This document shows positions 46,985-58,038 of a stretch of DNA of 64,000 nucleotides, piece after piece. The notes below the pieces were generated by a model. The model was given only the letters and a program-made list of their open reading frames with translations, was not told the origin of the DNA and searched no databases. Made by a program: the position numbers and the translations under genes. Position 1 is the first letter of the stretch; each line of letters starts with the position of its first letter. Source of the DNA: Paracamarosporium sp. OC-R06-R3 (Eukaryota > Ascomycota > Dothideomycetes > Pleosporales > Didymosphaeriaceae); assembly GCA_019828545.1 (NCBI GenBank), contig JACVRA010000135.1, positions 62,001-126,000 of the forward strand, written 5' to 3'.

Positions 46985-48317
46985 TGTGAGCCTTGCTGTC
47001 AGGCGGTACCGGTCAGCTGGGTGTGTTGACGCTGCCCTGTCGCTGCTGTGTGCTGTGGTCACACGCATGAGGAAAATCCTTCGGACGCTCGCTTACCTAA
47101 CCAGCTGCCTCAACTAGGTCATGTGTCTGGTGAATTACCACCATTGGCAAAGAAGTTTACGACCGAAAAATAAAATAACGATGAGTCGGCCTTTATAAAG
47201 TAGAATTAAGTTCAACCCTATCGAACCGCCCATCAACATCACTTGAGTATGCATGCAACTTTCGACATGTCACAGCTGTGGAGCTACCGGTTCCACCTCC
47301 TCATAGATCTTCCGTCTTAGCTTCTTCGATCTATTACTCAATATGGAAAGGACATCTACTAGTGATTTACTTTGGGCTATCGAAAAGCACAGGGAGATTG
47401 TTCTCCTTCAATTAACATGTGCAACGTTCGTACGCATTTACTGTTGCAACATAAAATGCCCCGCAGCTAACTCTCAAAATTTACTCGATTTGTTCATACT
47501 AAATCGGGCCTCCAATCGAGGACACACTCTAGGAGGGTCGAGCCAATGGACCATAGATTTCTGTAAAACTCTAGATATACCTATACCACAATTACATCCG
47601 TTTACAATGCTGGATCAAAATCAGATTGATTAAGGACTAAGTTAGTATGCTCAACGTAAGAATTCAATAAGTGCTCTGCCTGTTGACCTTAGACTCAATC
47701 TACAAGTAATCTGTTATCGCTTGCCAAAGCTCTTCCATTACGTGCCTATAGGACACATCTCTTCCAATTGGTTCGTACCTATCCTTCAAAGTGCAAGTTC
47801 AAGGGCCAATTGTGCGCTTTTCCGATAGATATCTAGACGCAGTTTTGAACAGTTCAGTACACTATTTATAGAGCTATAGCACCTAGGTTTGATTTAAAAA
47901 AAATAGAGCATTCTGTTTTATACATGCCCTTTCCCGTAGCTAACTATGCCATCAAAATGTCTATGTCGTCAAGTAGGGACTGGGCGACTAGTAAAAGAAC
48001 GCCTTCAAAACACCACTGACTCGCGATGACGAGGTATAACGCTAACAGTTTCTGATGGAATTGGACTATCGCACATGCTTCAGTCAAAAGGTATGTTTCA
48101 ATTGTTCGTGCACAAAAGTACATAAATATATCCACCTGCTTGGACCCACGCTCAAAAAGACTGGTCCAGATAAATGAGTGACTCAGCTAAGAAATACTGA
48201 AGCTCCTCTTATCCTTCCCCTCAGATAACCGCTACAAATCTGCTCGTCGTTGTATGCGGGCAACGTACGAGTGATGTCTCATGATGCCCGTAGTGTTTGA
48301 ATGTGGTTTTTTACCAC
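46985..48317. other. Gene-poor interval
   Basis: About 1.3 kb with AT-rich patches (for example 47560-47920) and a 96-codon frame at 47343 that resembles nothing known. It includes the P450 promoter and the 3' flank of the cysteine-rich protein gene. Confidence 0.5.
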
Positions 48318-48842
48318 CTAACATCCGCACCCACACCTCGAGCATCCCCTAGCACATGCATAGAAGGTCGTTCCACAATCATTCCAGGTGTTACAGGTGT
48401 TCCAGCCACCGAGACCGCCCTTGGAAGCGGTCCAACACCACTTTCCGTCACTGTTGCTATCACCACAATGTTTCCAGCAGTATCCGGTTCCATCCTCGAA
48501 AGTGCATCCGTATTGCGCATCATAGTAGCATTCTTGCGCCTGGAAAGTGTTTGCTACATCGCGGGGCGTCTGGGTCGAGTTTGCTCTGGCTTCATCATCA
48601 GGCGGGATTGACCACGTCTCTTTGTTGCGGTTGTTGCCGAGTGGATGGTCGACACATTTGCGGACGTCCTTCAGACTGACACCTTCAGGAAGCTCAGAGG
48701 CCGCAACCTTGAGTACACCACCCAGTTCGGCGCACTCAGCAGGGTCAACATCGGCGTTGGACAGCTCAGCCGTGGGAGAGGCAAACGTGAAAGTAGCAAA
48801 GAGTGAGGCGACGAGAAGAACAGATGCAGTAAAGCCCTTCAT
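48318..48842 (-). CDS. Cysteine-rich secreted protein, candidate effector
   Basis: A single exon, 174 residues. The ATG at 48842 opens a signal peptide (FTASVLLVASLFATFTFASP). A middle region (about 25-105) has two Cys (AECAEL and RKCVDH). The C-terminal 75 residues hold about twelve: QECYYD, YGCTFE, GYCWKHC, KWCWTA, WNTCNTWNDC, and finally ACARGCSRCGCGC. Trp and Gly are frequent. The dense pairing suggests a disulphide-stabilised module of about 70 residues following a pro-region. I do not recognise a named fold. It has a good TATA box about 100 bases upstream and lies alone in a gene-poor region. Secretion is well supported; an effector or antimicrobial role is inferred from size, Cys content and setting. 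Confidence 0.85.
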   Translation of the reverse strand: MKGFTASVLLVASLFATFTFASPTAELSNADVDPAECAELGGVLKVAASELPEGVSLKDVRKCVDHPLGNNRNKETWSIPPDDEARANSTQTPRDVANTFQAQECYYDAQYGCTFEDGTGYCWKHCGDSNSDGKWCWTASKGGLGGWNTCNTWNDCGTTFYACARGCSRCGCGC

Positions 48843-51793
48843 AGTTGCAGAAATTTCGGTGATGTATGTTCAATTTGAAGTTCTTTGAAAAGCAGATGAA
48901 GATTGATGATGCAAGAAAAAACTGTCGGTGAATTGAACAAACTTTATACTTGAGTCTGAGCAGATCGTACAGAATTGGGAGCCCGTTAGAGTTACGGTTG
49001 TCTTAGAGGAAGTCTGATCTCAGCATAGCTATGACTTCAGGTCTCATTACATTCATCAAGCCAAGATGGTCAAAGAGTTTCGGAGTACTCAAGGCCAACC
49101 ACTCGTACCTTGGACGTCAGGATGTGCTACGGACACCTGATCTCAATGGGGGACATGTGTAAGAATATGCTGGTAACTATGTTAGGGCTGAGGCCCTCCG
49201 TGCCCCTTTTTGATCTGCATAGCAGCTCTTTATGGTGAAGATGAACGGATCTTACTAACCAGGCCCCCAACTTACATCATATATCCGGCGGCGTGGTTGA
49301 AGATAATGTCGATGATCGTTCAGTTTGTGAGCCTGTTGAACCGTACTGTGCCGCTTGTTCATCGAAGGAAGAGACACCGTGGAACCATGTGGCCATTCTG
49401 TATCTTCGGAGCCGTATGTGAAACCGTAAGGCTCTGCAGCCTGCACAATGAAATATTCGACTTTTGCATCAATCGTTAAGGCGTAACTCCTCCCTATCCT
49501 CACCAAACCATAAATTTACAGTAACTCTGAAAGGGATTGTTAACGAGCAGAGCCATATAAACCCACAGATTAGTAACTGTACAGCATTCTGCGCTTAGCT
49601 CCACTCTGGAGCTTGAAGCCGACCTACCGATGCCCAACACCACCCAATCACCGTGGTTGCGCAAGGTAAATAAAACACGGCCTTGTGATGCTATTCCACA
49701 ACATCGTTCAATTTGCAGCGTCAACTCGCGTAACGCTCGTTGCTCTGGCATCGCACAGAGCTGCCTTGTCAGGCGGGGCGTCTTGCGTATCATCTGTCAC
49801 ACCTACGCATCGTGTGTCACGAAAACCTCTGCCCCATGAATCATAGTATAAGCTGTGAGTGACAATGCGAACGGTACAAACCATTCTTCTGTTAATAGAG
49901 TGGGCCCAATTTCTTTTCATGGAGCTTGATCCGAATTTTCTGATTTCTCGATGTAACGCTGCACAATGCATGTTATACAGTGACCATCCCTGGAGTAGTG
50001 GATCACGAACAACGAGCAACAGAAGTAGTTTCTTCAACATATATAGAACTCAACTGTTTATCAATTGATCAAGTGGAGTTCATGAGGGAGATGCATTTGG
50101 GTGCAATACACCCCACAGATTATGCGTGAATAGCTAGCATTCAATTGATGAAAACTCACGATACAGACGTATTCATCAGGAAACCGTAATGTAAAGGGGA
50201 CCTTGTCAACTTCAGCTGAAATAGGGAACAGTCAAATGAGAACACAGAGCATTCTTGGGGATTTTGGAACTCTTTGTCTACAATTGGACCAATACCGGAG
50301 ATCAAATCGAAGGTTTTCGGTTTGGCCTGTAGACGAAGTCAAATACCTGTATATGCAACTACTTTAAAACAGAATACTATGTATTCTATCACTAGGGCTC
50401 AGCCGTCACAACGGATCATGTATTGATTATAAAGCTTTATCAGCGACGAGCTTTGAGTCATCCACCGTTGTAGAAGCATGTCGTGTATTTCATGGGACCT
50501 TGTTCGACAAAAGTGTTTAATGATCACGACAACGAGCCCATATCAAGTACAGTAGACCACGGTAACATGAAAGGCATTTCATAAGCTTGCGTTGACTTGC
50601 GGGACTCTAAAGTAGTTGATGATTCATAGTCTGAGTGGAATACACTGTACTAGAAACTTTCGACCAGGTCTATAATAATTAATGCCGTAGCAAGAGTCGT
50701 AGTGAGAATCGGGCACTTCGGGTTTTCAAAGACATGATACATGAAAGACATTAACATTCCTTGACAGCGACGCCAATATCACATTTTACTGCATGCAGGA
50801 ATTATTACCTAGTCTCATATCCCTCTGTAGCACCTGGTTTTCCATGCAGTGTATTTACATGTGAACATCTCGCGACCAGTTTCTGTCAAATCACGGCACA
50901 CTAGCGGCCGCATGCACGCCCCTCTCCGGAACGCTTCGTAAAACAACCACCGACTGTTCCCACAAGTTCCTCAGCCGGCTCCTAAAGCGTCACCAAGGTC
51001 GCACTGAGACCGAAGTAGTTAATGCTTCCGTCCCAAATTTCGCGCGAGAGGCTCTACCCTCGCTTGCTTCAGCAATCTACGATAACGCATGTCAGGAGCG
51101 ATTAACTTCGAGATTTACCAGGTGTAGCGAAATTAAACGATCCATCGTTGCGCAGATCAGTACAACGCAAGTTTGGGTCCAGGAAAGCAAGGTTTTGAGG
51201 CGGCTTGATGTTGGGCAAGCTGTAGCGAGAGCGGTTCGCGGATATTATGCCTTTGTGGTATTTTTGAAGCAAACGATGGATTGGACTATTGTGGCTTTGG
51301 AAAGGTGTGCATTGATATGACTCTTGGCGCGAGACTTCATGAATCAGGGGAATCACAATGACGAAACTTGTTTTGCGAAAACGAATATCTTGTACATGGT
51401 TATGGCGTACAGCGTATATATATACATGATATGCATGAAGGATGGCGAAAAACGTAACAAAGGAAACTTGTGGGGGGATATCGAGCTAGAATAGAGAGCC
51501 TTCAACGCCAGACCAGACCCAATTGCTCCGTCGTACAAATTAGTATTACGCGGGCAGGCGCCTCACGCAGCGTCCACCTGCCTTGATTTTCTCTCTTCTT
51601 TTGAACCCGGCAATGGTCCACTAGATTGACTTCCACACTCGTCATCATCCCTGACTTTGCCTTGGTAGTCCTTGGCCACTGCATCTGTTATCCACCGCCA
51701 GCTGCTCAGTGACAAACTCCGCCGGCTATTCCCATGTTAGCATTTGATCCAAGTTATTCCAAAAAAAATTGTAAGGGTGGGCGTACGATGTAC
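48843..51793. other. Gene-poor interval, 3.0 kb
   Basis: No supported gene, no long frame on either strand and no clear repeat. It separates the cysteine-rich protein from the ankyrin protein. AT-rich patches occur, but I cannot say whether this is RIP-mutated transposon remnant. Confidence 0.5.
48943..48948 (-). promoter_or_regulatory. TATA box of the cysteine-rich protein gene
   Basis: On the minus strand this reads TATAAA (AGTATAAAGTTTG context), about 100 bases upstream of the ATG at 48842, a normal position given a short leader. Confidence 0.5.
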
Positions 51794-54580
51794 CTACTGC
51801 TTCTGCCTCGTCTGCGCATTTGGGAACAGTAGCGCCATTCCTTCCTCCCAGCCCCTTTCTGATATCAAATCAATGACAGGACGGCCGTTCTCATCGATTG
51901 CTTGAAGGTCTACGGAGCCGCCCTTTTCTATGAGCAGACGCAGGATATCAGTGTCGCCGTTCTCGACGGCTTGCAAGACGGCGTTCCATCCGCGATGCAT
52001 CTTGTTGATGTCGGCGCCACGCGTGAGCAGCATTTGTAGAATCTCGGTATCGCCAGGCAATAGCCTGCGCAAGGCTTTAACGAGCGGGAGGTGCTCGCCC
52101 GGTAAATTTGGGTCAGCGTTCGCTTCATCGAGCAAGTAGCGCACAATATGCTTGTGGCGTTCGCGAATAGCTGTTGTGAGTGGCGAGAATACACCGCAGT
52201 TCTTGTCCTCCACGCTGAGTCCCGCTGCGAGGAGCATCTTGATGCTTTCTAGCTGGTTGGCGACAACAGCCATTTCAATGATGCCTCGAAAGGCGCGGGG
52301 ATTAGGCGTAGCAGCAAGCAATTTCTTGAGGATTGCGGGCTGCTTGACAGCCATACAGAGCGGCCAGTCTGCACCGCGGATGGCTGGGTCAGCACCGTTA
52401 GCTAGAAGTATGTCTACCATTTCGATGCGTTCCTCCCGGATTGCCGTTGTAAGCGGCGTGTTGCCTTCCGGACTGCGGTCATTGGGAGATACACCTTGAT
52501 CAAGTAGCCACAATAGAGCGTCCTTGTTGTTATGTGCAATAGCGGTTTCAATGATACCTTTTGGACTGCGAAGATCGACGCCCGCCGCCTTAAGCTGCGG
52601 TAGGAAATGTACCCGATTGTGTGTAATGCATTTGAAGGCTGGGTATTCGGCTGCATTAAGGTTGGGGTCGGCGCCATGCTCGAGAAGATAGGTAACAATG
52701 TCCGCACTATTGTCCCGAATGGCAGAGCAAAGAGGCGTATAGATGTTATCTTTTCTGACATTGGGGGAGACGCCAGCTTGCATGAGGATTTGAATTGATT
52801 CCAACTTTTTCAAGCTTGATGCCAACTCCATAATACCAGGCGTTTTCTTGCAGTCAGCACCGCGAGACAACAAAAGCTGAAGAGCTTTTGGCTTATAGGT
52901 GCTAGGCCAGAGCGGGTGTTTAGGCCCAGGGAGGTTGGGATTGGCACCGTTGTCGAGAAGCACCGTCATGAGATCCACTCGGTTGGCCTGAATAGCCTGA
53001 AATAGCGCGGTCGTGCCTTCGCCGTTCTTTGCGTCGGCATCGGCCCCAGACTTCAGCAGAAGCTCGACCAGTCTCGGTGAAACTGTCTTGTTCATGCATT
53101 GAACAAGCGTCGTGCTGCCACTCTCCATGATCAGACCTGCATCTGCGCCATGCGCAAGCATAAGTTGAACCAGATCAATGCGATTATCACAAGCAGCCAG
53201 GCAAAATGGAGACTCGGAGTTGGGACCTGCAGAGAGATTTGGATCCGCACCAGATTTTAAGAGCAATTTTGCACCTTCAAAAAACGAAAGCTCAACGGAC
53301 GCGAGAAGCGGTGTAACATCATCTTTGTCCGGCCCATCGGCTTTGGCGCCGTATCTTAACAGAAGAGCGAGGCTGTCAATATCACGGTTCTGTACCGTTG
53401 TCCGTAACATGCTAGCTTCCAGACGCGGGTCTGCCCTAGCTCCACCGTCAAGCATTTGTTCCAGGATTCGATGCTTCTTTTGGTGTACGGCATCAGCGAG
53501 AGCGCCCTTGCCATTTGACTGTATGGAGCCACCCTGCTGTCTAGGAGTCCACTGGGATCCTAATGGACCGTCCGGCTGCCTCGGATGTGCTTGTTCCACT
53601 GAGAACCGCTCTTGAATTGAGAGGTGGTGCATATCATCATCAATATAAGTGCGAGATCTAGTCGAGTCGTCTGCAAAGTGTTCCGCATAGCCTGGCTGTC
53701 CATGATACTGTCCATTGTGCTGATACATGGTATCACGGACGGAATGGGTCGTGCTACTCGATCGTACGCTAGGGGCGCGCCAATGGTTATGGAGATCAAC
53801 GATGCCGGGAGAGATGCCAGAATCTTCTCTCCTATCGTCTTTGCGGAAGTCGTGAATAGATGGTCGGTCTCGTAGCGGCGTATGCGGACGCTGCTCGAAA
53901 TGCGACGGGGCACGCTCAAGTCCGCTACCGAGCGGTGCTCGTTGCAGAGAAGGTTCCAACGACTTGTAGTCTATCGAGGCAGCTTGCACAGAAGGTTGCT
54001 TAGACGGGACCTCGGGTGGTGAAGAGGAAGGTGGCGGTTGCATCGGGAGGAGAATATTACTCTTGCCAGGATTGAGACGCTCGAGAGCTGCGATCAGTCC
54101 AGTGTATCCAATACCCATCTGTGAATCAGCTTTGACGTCTCCAAGCGACCATCGAAACATTGCGGAGCTTATCTTCAGGCTTTCACGACTTTTCGTCAGC
54201 GTGTTCCGAACTTTGTCCACATCGGTGTCGGCGAACATCATCCGAAAAGCCCTTCCAAAGCCCCCCTTTTTCGTTTCGTTGTCCAGAAACTTCATGATCA
54301 TTTGGTTGACGACGATGAATTCATCGTGAATTCTGCGGAACTGCTTATCAAGTTCTTGGGTGACCTCAGCCGGGATGTTGTTGCGCTTGTGGGACGATTC
54401 CGTTAAGCCTGCCTCAATTGACCAGATGAGGCGGCTCAGTTCGAGAAATTCGTTTGCAAGAGTCTGAATGCCATGGAGAGGATTCTTTGCTGAGGAAAGA
54501 TATTCCAACATGCGTATAGATATGCTATTGCCCTGAGAGGTGACCTTGTTACATAGCTCTAGGGTTTTCGAAGGAGCCAT
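51794..54580 (-). CDS. Ankyrin-repeat protein with STAND-like N-terminal domain
   Basis: A single exon, 928 residues. The ATG at 54580 is used since the longer frame starts with TTG. The N-terminus (about 1-180) is helical, MAPSKTLELCNKVTSQGNSI onward, with LHGIQTLANEFLELSRLIWSIEAG. It resembles the helical N-terminal domains that precede NACHT or ankyrin regions in fungal STAND-type receptors. A low-complexity linker (about 180-360) follows. From about 365 to the end come at least twelve ankyrin repeats with cores such as NTPLTTAIREERIEMVDILL and LLLKSGADPNLS. No NACHT, P-loop or protease domain is present. The function is probably protein binding, perhaps in recognition or scaffolding. The link to incompatibility is inferred from the N-terminal resemblance only. 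Confidence 0.88.
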   Translation of the reverse strand: MAPSKTLELCNKVTSQGNSISIRMLEYLSSAKNPLHGIQTLANEFLELSRLIWSIEAGLTESSHKRNNIPAEVTQELDKQFRRIHDEFIVVNQMIMKFLDNETKKGGFGRAFRMMFADTDVDKVRNTLTKSRESLKISSAMFRWSLGDVKADSQMGIGYTGLIAALERLNPGKSNILLPMQPPPSSSPPEVPSKQPSVQAASIDYKSLEPSLQRAPLGSGLERAPSHFEQRPHTPLRDRPSIHDFRKDDRREDSGISPGIVDLHNHWRAPSVRSSSTTHSVRDTMYQHNGQYHGQPGYAEHFADDSTRSRTYIDDDMHHLSIQERFSVEQAHPRQPDGPLGSQWTPRQQGGSIQSNGKGALADAVHQKKHRILEQMLDGGARADPRLEASMLRTTVQNRDIDSLALLLRYGAKADGPDKDDVTPLLASVELSFFEGAKLLLKSGADPNLSAGPNSESPFCLAACDNRIDLVQLMLAHGADAGLIMESGSTTLVQCMNKTVSPRLVELLLKSGADADAKNGEGTTALFQAIQANRVDLMTVLLDNGANPNLPGPKHPLWPSTYKPKALQLLLSRGADCKKTPGIMELASSLKKLESIQILMQAGVSPNVRKDNIYTPLCSAIRDNSADIVTYLLEHGADPNLNAAEYPAFKCITHNRVHFLPQLKAAGVDLRSPKGIIETAIAHNNKDALLWLLDQGVSPNDRSPEGNTPLTTAIREERIEMVDILLANGADPAIRGADWPLCMAVKQPAILKKLLAATPNPRAFRGIIEMAVVANQLESIKMLLAAGLSVEDKNCGVFSPLTTAIRERHKHIVRYLLDEANADPNLPGEHLPLVKALRRLLPGDTEILQMLLTRGADINKMHRGWNAVLQAVENGDTDILRLLIEKGGSVDLQAIDENGRPVIDLISERGWEEGMALLFPNAQTRQKQ

Positions 54581-57500
54581 GGTTGTAAGAACTTGCTTCC
54601 GCAAGTCAAGGGAAACGAAGAAACAGATACGAGAGAGTGAGGAGCGAGCTTAAGATGCTCGATCTTTTTGAATGTCCGATCTGCGCATGCCGTCGTTTCG
54701 AGCTCACGCAACCTGCCAGGTTCTGGCCTGGATCTCCATGCAACAGACTAGCTGCACTCCTTAGACTACGGGCTATGGAATTAGCAGGCGAATAAACAAG
54801 CGTCAAGGAGGGGTAACAAACTCGAGAGCACGAGCCTCGTACATTAGGGTTTGCTCAGCCGCCGCCCCGTTCCACGCTAGCCGTCCGTGCATATGTACCT
54901 GTGATGAGGCACTATCGCTCAGGGTGCATCCTGGACAGCAATAGCTCTTTGACAGCTGCCATGCATCAGCTGTACCAGCAATCCTCGGACAACGTGAAAT
55001 CGCGGTTCGCCGGATCAGCAATCCTAGGCTGAGCGCAGCTTTCGCGCGCTGAAAAGGCAAACCCTGCCGTGACTGATACTCTTGTCACAGCCAACCTTGC
55101 TAGCAGAATGTTGTTCTCTAGAAACTCTCGATCCGTCGATCCCAAAGGACTCCTAGACTGGCATATGATCAGGAGTGCAGGGGAGCTGACTCATAAGCGG
55201 CTGATGTTGAATTGTACATCACAACGTTGACATGTCTGTGTGCCCAAAATCGTATGGTGCGCTCTAGCAACGCCTGGGGTTTGTCGATGAGAGGCGTTCA
55301 ATGACGACCTTCTAGTGCAGAGCACCTCCTAATTTGAGCGTACTGTGGTGTTGACGATATTTCCTCACTCGGTTCAGAGACTATTTGGACATAACAATTC
55401 ATAGCATATTTTTGTGAGTTTTCGAATTCAACAGTAATGCTTTTGTTGAGGCAACAGCCTTCAAAGGCTACCGTGGCCCATTGCTTGGATTCCTAACAAC
55501 GCTTACTAGTGGGATATCTAACAGGCTCAAACGTGCCGAAATTCTTATCATCCCGTGACAAAGAAAACGAATCATGCAGAAACTTTCTTGTATCCAGTGC
55601 TGCATTCTTCGGCAATGCCTCCGGATTTGATTGACTCAAGGCCGATGCGTCTTGGCACAATGCATGCTATTTCGTGATGAAAGCCTAGTTTGAATAGTGG
55701 GGCTATCGGGACCCAGTTCGGGCAGGCCATGACATCTATTGCTATCCACATGGGTTTGCTCGCTACCAAGAACAATCACGCCGCATATGGTGGAGGTGTG
55801 GTAGAGCTAATAATGTAGTGTCAGTGCTCTTAAGTGCGACCTTGTTGTGTGACAAGTTGCACATGAGGTTCGCCGATCAAGACCGACAACCACCGCTCGT
55901 CGTGCCTGCTCAGGACGTTCTCGTCTTTGCTTACAGTGTAAGGCAGGCACAGATACGGAGGACGAAAACGAAGCCCCTCTACTACACTTTGTACATGGAA
56001 AAATTGGTCGTATTCCTTGACGAATCGGGTTGAGGATCTAGCTGTAAAGCACATGGAAAGGGCGGAGCCGATTGACACAGGCCAATAGTCGAACGTACAT
56101 TGATGCCAATTTCCGCAAACTTCGGTTGCCCTCAGTCAGTGTGTTGGCCCAGAAAGTGTGCGGGTGGGCTGCGTAAGCCCAACCGGGTGCGTGAATTCCA
56201 GTCTAGAAGCACATCGGGCAGATTGAGTATTCGGAGAAGTTGTTGTGATTAGTAAACTGGGCCTGAAATGGCCGCAGCATCAAGCGCGGTCCCATGGCCA
56301 TTGCGCGAACGCCGTTGGATCGTTGAATGACACCGTGAACATGTTCGTCTCCACGTGAAATTTTCCGGAGCGCACCCGCTGGCGTGATCTGGCCGGCAGT
56401 TGTGGGAGAAGGTGGCTTGCGGCGAACCGAGACGGCGCGTGGTCAAGCAGTTCGACAGCTGAAGGATTGGAACGGAGATACCGAATCCACGCCATCGGGC
56501 GAGTCGCGTAGCCGTTTGAAGAGGTAGCGCTGGCTTGGTGCTGAGGCGGCTCTCCGTCCCATCGAGGCTGGCCCAGGCCCGGCGTACGCTGCAAGGAAAG
56601 TGCTGCGCGGCTCAGGCACGCTAGACGAGACAATGCGATATGAAGAGACTTTGTCGCGTTCGGAGGATTACACGGATGGGGAAGCACCGGTCGTCAACCA
56701 TCGCCAGGGACTTGGACTGGTGTATGTGGGGAAGGATCTTCTGCGCTAAGCACCCATGCGGTTAGCGCGATCTTGGAAGCTTCTTGCCTTCAGGGGCTCC
56801 ACGCGGCGAGAGCGGTGCTCTCCGACAACATCAGTACGAGCGTGAAAGCCATGTCGTGTTTCCGTTCACCAGTGAATTCATCTTGCTCGCCTTCATCGGC
56901 TTTAGCTAGAGTGTCTGTGCCTCCAACCAGCGGGTGCCTGTGCCTTTCGGGCGCCTCACCAGCTGTTCACTCTGCCAGGCGCAAGTTGTACAAGGGAGGG
57001 TGCATTATTAGTCTTTTGGAATCAACACGCGACCATGGTGGCGCTATTTTGGCATTTCAATATATATGAATGGTGGCGCGTCAACCATAAGCAGCCTGCA
57101 CTCGCTAGGAAAGTTTGAAGACGCGAATGTAATCTCCAGTACACAGCGAACATCAGTAGAGTACTCCTAGCTTTCATACCATTACGATCGAAACTATCGA
57201 ATCGGCTTACGTCGTCTATAGTCCAGAGCGCTCGCACACCCCCACGGAAGTCATCGTAGCCGAGCCAGTTCAAGCGTGCAGTGAAACTGTGTCTAAAGTC
57301 CGACATCCCCCATGACGCTGCCGAGAGAAAACACAGGTTTTGAGACGAATTCTCTTGCAAGAGTCCTGAGATGCGCAGCCGCAACGATTCCTGAACGGGT
57401 TTTCCGAGACACGACACGCTTCAGGTGTCAGGCTGTGCCGCGCCACAACATCATTTTGGGACTGTCGAGATTGTGTCATTCCTCCAGTGGCTAGCTTGGC

Positions 57501-58038
57501 TACAAGACATCTGACAACTCGTGTAAGCCAAGAAATCCTGTGTCTTGAACGTTGAATCAAAGGGTGGTGATTGTTTTGCCCGTTCGCCGCTTGTGATTGG
57601 TCCGGTTCCTAGAAAACGTGCGTGTCGACCAATGAGTACTCTTCACTGCATATTCGGTCCTATGTTGAGTAAAGTGGACTGCCGAGGCCTCAGTCACCTC
57701 TAGGCATCTTCCCAAGTAGCAGAAACCATGCACGAAGTCGTCCATCAAACACTTCCAGTTTACCAGAAGCCAGACAATACGAGTTATGCTCTGAAAAACA
57801 CTGGTATCTTCAAGGTCTGAGCTTCTGTGCGGCATTATATATCAAGCATGTCTAAATTTTCAAACTCTTACTACCCATAGATTCAATACTTCCTTCTTCG
57901 ATCTTTTGATCTTACATTCGTTGCGCTGTGCGCTCAATTGCAATACTTCCAGAGCAGAGCTCTACACGATTCTTTCTATTTCACTTCTTCCTTCAGTTTC
58001 AAGACTCTCTAATCACATTGCATCCGGATTTTCCCATC
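54581..58038. other. Gene-poor interval, 3.5 kb
   Basis: No supported gene. A minus-strand frame near 57417-57022 with an ORF-like composition was examined and not accepted. It contains the ankyrin gene promoter and, at the right edge, the promoter of the Ala-rich gene. Confidence 0.45.
57836..57841 (+). promoter_or_regulatory. Possible TATA box of the Ala-rich secreted protein gene
   Basis: TATATA about 200 bases upstream of the ATG at 58039, followed by a pyrimidine-rich leader. Confidence 0.4.

Noticed and set aside
49000..51700. Transposon or RIP remnant
   Set aside because: No terminal repeats, transposase or strong AT shift could be shown by eye; a dinucleotide RIP index would be needed.
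56280..56687. 135-codon minus-strand frame
   Set aside because: It begins with GTG and has no family features; probably chance.
57022..57417. Minus-strand frame near 57 kb
   Set aside because: Composition is protein-like but the other frames over the same DNA are equally open; no motif found.
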